Origin: Russula earlei
Lineage: Eukaryota > Basidiomycota > Agaricomycetes > Russulales > Russulaceae
Assembly (NCBI GenBank): GCA_025769875.1
Contig: JAGFNK010000622.1
Span: 1 to 29,401, forward strand
DNA length: 29,401 bases
Direction of reading: 5' to 3'
Positions 20,920-29,401 of the stretch are shown here, piece after piece. Under the pieces are notes generated by a model, which had not been told where the DNA came from, did no database searches, and was given only the letters and a program-made list of their open reading frames with translations. The stretch's first letter is position 1, and each line of letters begins with the position of its first letter. The translations under genes and the position numbers were made by a program.

Positions 20920-23900
20920 ATGAGTTACCCATCGCAACCTTCCTCTTCTTTCCGGTCCCTCTTCAACGCTGCCTTGCAGGACTACGAAAAAAAGACGGGG
21001 ACGCGACTAGTTGACCATCCGCTCGCCAAGAAACTCGAAAATTGCCACTCTGTGGATTCCATTGCCGCCGTCCTTCAAGGACAGGCCCATTCCGTCAGTC
21101 AATATCGAGGGGACGACGGAAGGGTCATGAAATCGGTCAAGCGTTCCGTCCAGGTCTTGTACATGCTTTCTACGAGCATGGTACTTCGTGAGGCTATTGG
21201 TACAGTACGTCTGAAAGTGATCATGGGAATTCTCGTTCCTGATTCCAATTCCGCAGCTTGTCCCAGGTGCGAAGGCAGTTTTCGCTGCGATCGGTATCTT
21301 GCTCGGAGTATGTCCTATTTTCAACTCCGAGAGCTGTGTATCTCACATTATGCTGCCTCAGGCGGTCAAAAATGTTGCTGCAAGTCACCGTGCACTCCTC
21401 AACCTGCTCGAGTCCTTCGAGAATTTCATCGGTAGACTCGAGATATATGCCAGGAAACCCTCTTAACGACACAACAGCATTAGAGGACATTCTCGTGAAG
21501 ATAATTGTGGAATTTCTTTCTGCCCTCGCTCTAGCGACCGAGCAGGTCAAGCGAGGACGATTTAGTGCGTCCGTCTTCCCTCAATTATTGTGGTGGGTGA
21601 CTGAAAGCAATGCAGGGAATTTTTTAGGTAAACTTGGGGGTGGGAGTGAGATCGAGGAAGCGTTACAGAAGCTAGATAGGCTCACTCGAGATGAGGTTGG
21701 AACGACCGCAGCACAGACTCTCCAGAAGGTCACTCGTCTCGAGAAATATATGTTAGGTGGTGGGCAATGCTACTCGATCTGTGCCCTATTCACCTCTGAC
21801 CACACAACCACCCAGACTTATACACAATGCCATCATCAGACAGCAGGAAAATTGTCAGGGAAGCGACCAAGTTCGAACGTGAGTCATTTCTATTTTGAGT
21901 ACTCGCATAGCTGTCGCAGAACACTCAGACCGCTTCACAGGCGACATACTTCGCCAGGACATTCACAAATGGCTGTCCCCCCCAGATCCCTGGAAAAACC
22001 ACAAAATCGCTTGTAAATTTAAGCATGACGGAACCTCAACCTGGTGGATTAAAGGTGACAGTTATGCAAAATGGAAATCATCTGGTCCCAGTTCTCTCTT
22101 GTGGATTCATGGAAAACGTTCGTGTTTTGTTGCCATGCTCACCCCTCACGATTAATGACTTTACCCTCTTCAGCGGGTGCCGGAAAGACTATTCTCTGGT
22201 ACTTTCATCTCCCGCATTTTCTTTACAGACACTGATCATGAGCTATGGACCAGTTCTGCGATCATTGCAGATATCCTCGAGATGCGCGAGGGTGGACAGG
22301 CATCATTAGCTTTCTTTTATTGCGATTTCAGGGAGGACCAAAAGAAGAACCTGCGCAGCTTGGTGTCATCCCTCTTAATCCAGCTTTGTGATCAGTCTGA
22401 TGCATATAATGCCGTCCTTTCTGAATTCTTCGGGGCGCATGGTTGCGGAGAGGAATATGCCAGCGAAGCTGAGCTCGTACAATGCCTCAAAACCATGGTC
22501 AATATTCCGGGGCAAGCTCCTTCGTACATCATCATTGATGCCCTGGACGAATGCCCGGAGTTGGCTGGTTTGCCATCTCCCCGTGACGAAGTCTTGAAAC
22601 TGGTGGAGGATCTTGTCAAGTTACAGGTTAAGACTCTGCGGATCTGTGTTACTAGTCGGCCTGAGGCTGGCATCAAAGTTGCCCTCGAACCTTTATCATT
22701 CCATTCTGTTTCCTTACATTCCGAGGAAGGGCAAATTCATGACATTGCGGAATATATCAAGTCCATCGTTGACACGGATCGTGTGTTCCAAAAATGGAAA
22801 GCGATGGATAGGGAATTGGTGATTGATGTGATTACGAAAAAAGCTGATGGGATGTAAGTAATCACCACTACTGTTCGTTACTAGGTTCGCTCATATCTGC
22901 AATTAGGTTTCGCTGGGTTTTCTGTCAGCTCGTCTACCTCCGTTCCTGCATACCAGGGCGTATACGCCGTGCGCTTGATGAATTGCCAAAGGATCTCGAC
23001 GAGACATACGCACGCACTTTGATGGAACTCGATGAGCAAAATTGGGAATATGCGCACCGACTCTTCCAGTGCGTTGCAGCAGCATCCCGGCCGCTCAGCG
23101 TCAAGGAACTCGCTGAGTTTCTTGCCTTTGATTTCGACACGGGATCAACCCCCGCATTTATGACCGACTGGCAGCCAAACGACCCAGCACACACGATCCT
23201 ATCCACATGCTCCAGTTTGCTTTGCATAGTTGACATGGACGGATCAAGAGTGATCCAATTTTCGCATTTCTCGGTCAAAGAATACCTGATGTCGTCGCGG
23301 CTTGCCGAATCAAAGGACCCGATTTCCCGTTTCCACGTTTCTATGCGACCCTCTCACACCGTTATTGCGCAAGCTTGTCTCAGTCTTCTACTCCACCTTG
23401 ATGAAGACGTCACGAAGGACAGTCTAGAGCAATTCCCCCTCGCAGATTATGCTGCCGAATACTGGGATGGCCATGCTCGCTTCGAGGGGGTGTTGGCAAC
23501 GATCAAAGCTGAGACAAGACGTCTGTTCGATACGAGGAAGCACCATATGTCAACCTGGGTCTGGATATACGACCCATTCGACGGCAGGCGTAAACACTCT
23601 GAACGCCCTTCACAAGCCAGAGCGGCGTTACATTATGCGGCGTGCTGTGGGTTATATGAAGTTGCCAAGTTCTTGATTGTCGACCGTTCAGAGGACGTAA
23701 ACGTGTGCGACTCGGTGGGCATTACTCCACTGCGCGTCGCATCGAAAGAGGGGCATCTAGAAGTTGCCTTGGTTCTGCTTGAGAATGGCGCAGATCCGAA
23801 TGCCCAGGCCAAAGATAATCTGACGGCATTGCATTTCGCATCGGCATACGGACATGTGGACATTGCTCGTGTGCTTATCGAGCATGGCGCAGATCCAAAT

Positions 23901-26900
23901 GCCCAAGACCAAGATAACTGGAGGGCATTGCATTTCGCGTCGCAAAACGGACATGTCGATATCGCTCATGTGCTTCTCGAGCATGGGGCACATCCGAATG
24001 CCCAGTTCAAAGATAACGTGACAGCATTGCATTTCGCATCGCAAAACGGACATGTCGATATTGGTCGACTTCTTCTCGAGCATGGCGCAGATGCGAATGC
24101 CCAGTCCAAAGATAACGTGACGGCATTGCAATTGGCATCGCAAAACGGATATGTCGACATCGCTCGTGTGCTTCTCGAGCATGGCGCAGATCCGAATGCC
24201 CAAAACAAGGATAACTGGAGGGCATTGCATTTGGCATCGAAAAACGCACATGTGGACATTGTTTGTGTGCTTCTCGAGCATGGCGCACATCCGAATGCCA
24301 AAGACAAAGATAACGCGACGGCATTGCATTTGGCTTCGAAACACGCACATATGGACATTGGTCGTATGATTCTCCAGCTTCGCGCAGGTTTTAATGCCCA
24401 AGACAAAGACAACTGGACGGCATTTTATTTCTCTTCACAAAACGGACATGTGGACACTGCCCCTGCGTTTATCAAGCATGTCCCCGGTCTCAATTCCCAA
24501 AACAAAGATAACTGGATGGCATTGCATTTCCCGTCACTAAATAGACATGTGGATATTGCTCGTGTGCTTCTCGAGCATGACGCAGATCCGAATGCCCAAG
24601 ACAAACATAACGCGACGCCATTGCATCTCGCATCGGCAAACGGACGCGTGGATATCGCTCGTGTGCTTCTCAAGCATGGCACAAACCCGAATGCTCAGAC
24701 CAAAGATAACTGGACGGCGTTGCATTTAGCATCGCGAAACGGACATGTAGATCTTGCCCGTGTTCTTCTTGAGCATCGCACACATCCAAATGCCCAAGAC
24801 AAAGATAACTGGATGGCATTGCATTTCGCATCACAAAAGGGACATGTGGATACTGCTCGTGTGCTTCTCGAGCATGGCGCAGATCCTACTTCCAAGAGCA
24901 AGTTTAACTCGACGCCGTTGCATTTGGCATCGCAAAACGGACATGTCGACATCACTCGTGTGCTTCTCGAGCATGGCGCAGATCCAAATGCCCAAAACAA
25001 AGATAACTGGACGGCGTTGCATTTAGCATCGCGAAACGGACATGTGGATATTGCCCGTCTTCTTCTCGAGCATGGCGCAGATCTGAATGCACAAGACAAA
25101 CATACCGTGACGCCATTGCATTTGGCATCGCTAAACGGAAAGGAGGATATTGCTCGTGTTCTTCTAGAGCATGGCGCAGTTCCGAATACCAAAGACAAAG
25201 ATAATTGGATGGCATTGCATTTCGCATCAGAAAACGGACATGTGGATACTGCTCGTGTGCTTCTCGAGCATGGCGCAGATCCTAATTCCCAGACTAAAGT
25301 TCACTCGACGCCGTTGCATTTGGCATCGCAAAACGGACATGTGGAGATTGCGCGTGTGCTTCTCGAGCATGGCGCAGATCCGAATCCCCAAGACAATGTT
25401 AACGCGACGCCATTGCATTTCGCATCGCTAAACGGACGTGTGGATATTTCTCGTGTGCTTCTCGAGAATGGCGCAGATCCGAATGCCCAGGACAAAGATA
25501 ACTGGACGGTGTTGCATTTAGCATCACGAAATGGACATGTGGATATTGCTCGTGTGCTTCTCGAGCATGGTGCAGAGCCGAATACCCAGGCCAAAGATAA
25601 CTGGACAGCTTTGCAGTTGGCCTCGCAAAACGGGCATATCGATCTTTCTCGTGTGCTTCTCGAGCATGGCGCACATCCAAATGCCCAGACCAAATATAAC
25701 TGGACGGCATTTCATGCAGCATCGCAAAATGGACATATCAACATTGCTCGTATGCTTCTCGAGCATGACGCAGATATGAATGCCAAAGACAAAGATAACT
25801 TGACGGCGTTGCATTCAGCATCGGAAAACGGACACGTGGATATTGCCCGTCTTCTTCTCGAGCGTGCCGTAGACCCGAATTCCCAGGCCAAAGATAACCT
25901 GACGCCATTGCATTTCGCGTCGCAAAACGGACATGTGGATATTATTCGACTTCTGCTGGAGCATGGCGCAGATCCGAATGCCCAGTCCAAGGATAACTTG
26001 ACGGCATTACATTTGGCATCGCAAAACGGACATGTCGACATCGCTCGTGTTCTTCTCGAGCATAGCGCAGATCCGAATGCCAAGGACAAAAACAACTGGA
26101 CAGCATTGCGTGCAGCATCGCAAAACGGACATATCAATATTGCTCGTGCGGTTCTCGCGCATGGCGCAGATCCAAATGCCCAAGACAAAGATAACCTGAC
26201 GGCATTACATTTGGCATCGCAAAATGGACATGTTGATATTGCTTGTATTCTTCTCGAGCATGGTGCACGTCCGGACGCTCAAGACAAAGATAACAGAATG
26301 GCATTGCGTGCAGCATCACAAAACGGACATATCGATATTGCTCGTATCCTTCTCGAGCATGGCGCAGATCCGAATGCCCAAGACAACAAAAAATGGAGGG
26401 CATTGCATTCAGCATCGTTAAATGGACATGTCGATATTACCCGTATTCTTCTCGAGAATGGCGCAAATCCGAATGCCCAAGACGAAGTTAACGCGACGCC
26501 ATTGCATGCAGCATCGCACAACGGACATGTGGATACTGCTCGTGTGCTTCTCAAGCATGACGCAGATCCGAATGCCCAGACCAAAGATAACTTGACGGCA
26601 TTGCGCGTAGCATCATTAAATGGACATGCTGATATTGCTCGTGTTCTTCTCGAGCATGGAGCAGATCCGAATGAGAAAGACAAAGACAATTGGACGGCGT
26701 TGCATTTAGCATCGCTAAACGGACGTGTTGATATTGCTCATGTGCTTCTCAAGCATGGCGCATATCCGAATACCCAAGACAAATATAATGCGACACCATT
26801 GCATTTGGCATCGCTAAACGGACATGTGGATCTTGCTTGTGTGCTTCTCAAGGATGGTGCAGATCCGAATGCCCAAGACAAAGATAACTGGACGGCGTTG

Positions 26901-28730
26901 CATTTGGCATTGCAAAACGGACATGTGAACATTGCCCGTGTTCTTCTCGAGCATGGCGCAGATCCGAATGCCCAGCCCAAAAATACCGTGACGGCATTGC
27001 ATTTCGCATCGCAAAACGGACATGTCGATATTGCTCGTGTTCTTCTCGAGCATGGCGCAGATCCTAATTTCCAAAGCAAAGATCACTGGACGGCGTTGCA
27101 TTCGGCATCGATGAAAGGACATGTGGACATTGCTCGTGTTCTTCTCGAGCATGGCGCAGATCCGAATGCCCAAGACGAATATAACGCCGCGACGTCATTG
27201 CATGTAGCATCGCAAACCGGACATGTGGATATTTCTCATGTGCTTCTCGAGCATGGCGCAGATCCGAATGCTCAGTCCAAGGATAACACGACGGCATTAC
27301 ATTTGGCATCTCAAATCGGACATGTGGATATTGCTCGTGTTCTTCTCGAGCATGGCGCAGATCCTCATTCCCAAAACAAAGATAACTGGACGGCATTGCG
27401 TGCAGCATCGCAAAGCGGACATGTGGATATTGCTCGTGTTCTTCTCGAGCACGGCGCAGATCCGAATACCCAAGACAAAGATAACTGGAGGGCGTTGCAT
27501 TCAGCATCGCTAAGCGGACATGTGGATATTGCTCGTGTTCTTCTCGAGCATGGCGCAGATCCAAATGCCCAGGACAAAGATAACGTCACGGCATTGTATG
27601 CGGCATCGCAAAACGGACATGTGGATACTGCTCGTGTTCTTCTCGAGCATGGCGCAAATCCTAATGCCCGAGACAAAGATAACGCGACGGCATTGCATTC
27701 AGTATCGCAAAGCGGACATGTGGATATTGCTCGTGTACTTCTCGAGCATGGCGCAGATCCAAATGCCCAGACCGAAGATGACACGACGGCATTGCATTTG
27801 GCATCGCAAAATGGACATGTCGATATTGCCCGTCTTCTTCTCGAGCATAGCGCAAGTCCGAATGCCCAGACGAAAGAACATGTGACGGCATTGCATTTGG
27901 CATCGCGAAACGGACATGTGGACATTGCTCGTGTGCTTCTCGAGCGTAGCGCAGATCCGAATGCCCGGTCCAACGATAACGTGACGGCATTGCATTTAGC
28001 ATCGCAAAACGGACATGTCAATATCGTTCATGGGCTTCTCGAGCATGGCGCAGTTCCGAATGCCAACAACAAAAAGATCCGGACGGCATTGTATTTCGCA
28101 TCGCAAAACGGACATGTGAACATTGCTCGTATGCTTCTCGAGCATGACGCAGATCCGAATGCCCAAGACATAAATAACCGGACGGCATTGCATTCAGCAT
28201 CGCGAAACGGACACGTGGATATTGCTCGTATGCTTCTCGAGCATGGCGCACATCCGAATGCCCAAGACAAAGATAACTGGACGGCGTCGCATTTGGCATC
28301 GCAAAACGGACATGTGGATATTGCTCGTGTTCTTCTCGAGCATGGCGCAGGTCCGAATGCGCAGACCAAAGATAATATGATGGCATTGCATTTGGCATCG
28401 GGAAACGGACATGTGGATATCGTTCGTGTTCTTCTCGAGCATGGCGCAGATCCTAATGCCCAAGACAAAGATGATGTGACGGCATTGCATCTCACATCGG
28501 CAAGCGGAAATGTGGATATTGCTCGTGTTCTTCTCGAGCATGGGGCAGATCCGGATGTCCAGGACAAAAATAACTGGACGGCATTGCATTTGGCATTGGA
28601 ATTCGGACATGTCGATATTGCTCTTATGCTTCTCGGGCATGATTGCCGCACTTTCGAGCGCCTCGGACAGCGACTTGGAGAGTCAGACGCCACCCCCGAG
28701 AGCCTCAGAGCAGGGGATGCGTTGTTGTGA
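20920..28730 (+). CDS. NLR-like STAND protein: Goodbye-like N-terminus, NACHT NTPase, about 51 ankyrin repeats
   Basis: This belongs to the fungal NLR-like family implicated in non-self recognition and programmed cell death; its own function is not known. Exons: 20920-21204, 21257-21307, 21362-21564, 21616-21756, 21816-21878, 21920-22117, 22174-22198, 22254-22853, 22907-28730; about 2,460 residues. Residues 1-270 resemble the fungal STAND Goodbye domain (FNAALQDYEKKTGT, DHPLAKKLENCHSVDSI, LVKIIVEFLSALALATEQVK). A linker with KWLSPPDPWKNH leads to the NACHT domain: Walker A HGKPGAGKTILC, Walker B YIIIDALDEC, and CVTSRPE. The winged-helix-like part has ADGMFRWVFCQL, DLDETYARTL and VIQFSHFSVKEYL. 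From about residue 790 ankyrin repeats fill the rest, closed by a short polar tail. The start is the first ATG (MSYPSQPSSSFRSLF). One extra base near 21451 breaks the N-terminal frame, so the gene could be intact with a sequence error or a pseudogene. Confidence 0.92.
22174..22198 (+). other. 25-nt microexon carrying the P-loop core
   Basis: The intron at 22118-22173 (GT...CTCTTCAG) and the intron at 22199-22253 (GT...GGACCAG) flank a 25-nt exon that codes for GAGKTIL. Joined across both junctions it gives HGKPGAGKTILCSAII, an exact NACHT Walker A context. A 25-nt exon is not a multiple of three, so skipping it would both remove the P-loop and shift the frame. Confidence 0.85.
23626..28671 (+). 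repeat. Tandem 99-bp ankyrin-repeat array, about 51 units
   Basis: A diverged first unit (from about 23626) is followed by 49 consecutive units from 23718 to 28571, each exactly 33 codons except one of 34 codons at 27183-27284, and a final capping unit from 28572. The consensus unit starts NWTALHLASQNGHVDIA and ends RVLLEHGADPNAQDKD. Nucleotide identity between many units is very high, down to a CTCGAG (Leu-Glu) word recurring about every 99 bp, which suggests recent duplication or gene conversion. Units at 24312-24608 are the most diverged. Confidence 0.95.
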
Positions 28731-29401
28731 TATAATGTAATTCATGTTCCGCATGGAGACCAAATGAGAACTAAAGATTCAGGTGAGTTGGCCGAGTATT
28801 CGTATCTGGATGTTGTGTGATGTTGATGTGTCTATGATAATACGCATAGCTCGGTTAATGGTTGTGTCAAGTTGACAGTCTCACTCAGGCGCCATTAATC
28901 CAACCGCGTAACCGTTACAGTCTATTGGAAGAGCTATGCCTGTAAACTCGAGGGAGTGAGGTCAGGCATTGGCGTAGGTCACGCCAGGTGACCGAATACC
29001 CGGCCCACGACTCGGTAAATGTTTATTTAAAAAGTGGTATATGACTAGAGGCTGACGCCAAACTGCAGTCTCCATTTACTTTAATTACTAGGAAACATCT
29101 TGGTGGGAAGCGAGGGCTGGTCGAGGCGGATCATACATAATTAATGAGGGGACAGATAAATTGAAAGTACAGGTGAGCATTGGGACTAGGGACAGTTTGG
29201 GACTCGGGCGTGTTGAAAGCCTCTTTGAACAGTTTGAAGCACGCTTTGCTCACCTATAAAGACTCGTTGAGAGCCTCGCCACCTTGAGTGCCGAGAAGGG
29301 GAGGTGAGGGGCTATCGAAGAGGGTAGGCTGCCCAGTGCATGCAAAACATGTATGACATGAGCGACAGTTGGGTTGTGACGCCACACTTGGGGCATCTGG
29401 T
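28731..29401. other. 3' flank of the NLR-like gene, no recognisable gene
   Basis: Sequence after the TGA at 28728-28730 is less GC-rich and presumably includes the 3' UTR. I see no protein family or RNA gene on either strand to the window edge. Confidence 0.55.

Noticed and set aside
21429..21450. A 22-nt GT-AG segment that could be read as an intron resolving the NLR frame break
   Set aside because: It is too short for spliceosomal removal and would delete the conserved RLEIYA segment.
23757..28693. Long repetitive antisense open frames opposite the ankyrin array (for example proteins rich in APCSR and CPFCDAKCNA or ICAMLEKHTS)
   Set aside because: They are mirror images of the 99-bp array: because the unit is a multiple of three and homogenised, any frame free of stops in one unit stays open across many. 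They have the same 33-residue period, no start context and no independent signal.
1..29401. tRNA, rRNA, CRISPR or transposase genes
   Set aside because: I looked for tRNA B-box-like words, direct-repeat/spacer arrays and transposase or reverse-transcriptase motifs and found none convincing; the only periodic array is the ankyrin coding repeat.

Overview
The window looks like nuclear DNA of a basidiomycete, most probably an Agaricomycete. Genes are split by many short introns (mostly 40-65 nt, GT-AG, a few GC-AG), intergenic spaces are short, base composition is moderately GC-rich, and one gene encodes a Goodbye-NACHT-ankyrin receptor of the type expanded in mushroom-forming fungi. Nothing bacterial (operons, Shine-Dalgarno sites, CRISPR) is present. 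Splice sites were placed by eye so that protein families stay in frame.

Layout: DAD4 (1559-1931, +), a 78-residue DASH/kinetochore subunit in three tiny exons; DPB11/RAD4/TopBP1 (2223-5406, -), a multi-BRCT replication and checkpoint scaffold; PPE1/PPME1 (5526-6945, +), the PP2A methylesterase, divergent from DPB11 across 119 bp; 3.2 kb without a recognisable gene; a single-pass membrane protein of unknown function (10108-11705, +); 1.9 kb without a gene; an N-terminally extended Xaa-Pro aminopeptidase P (13651-16864, +); NOG1 (17612-20248, -), the 60S ribosome-assembly GTPase; and a giant NLR-like STAND protein (20920-28730, +) divergent from NOG1. The last 0.7 kb holds nothing recognisable.

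The first three genes and NOG1 are housekeeping genes (chromosome segregation, replication initiation, phosphatase control, ribosome assembly). The standout is the NLR-like gene. Its predicted protein is about 2,460 residues, with a Goodbye-like N-terminus, a NACHT NTPase whose P-loop core sits on a 25-nt microexon, and about 51 ankyrin units. Forty-nine of these are consecutive, in an almost perfectly regular 99-bp tandem array with a conserved frame, variable residues at fixed positions and signs of block duplication. This is the architecture expected of a rapidly evolving fungal non-self recognition or immune receptor.

A second theme is that several conserved genes carry single-base frame offsets not explained by a standard intron (NOG1 twice, the membrane protein, the NLR N-terminus, PPE1; possibly DPB11 and the aminopeptidase). 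Most are an extra base. Because NOG1 is normally essential, consensus sequence error is the simplest explanation, and protein predictions from this window should be read with that in mind.
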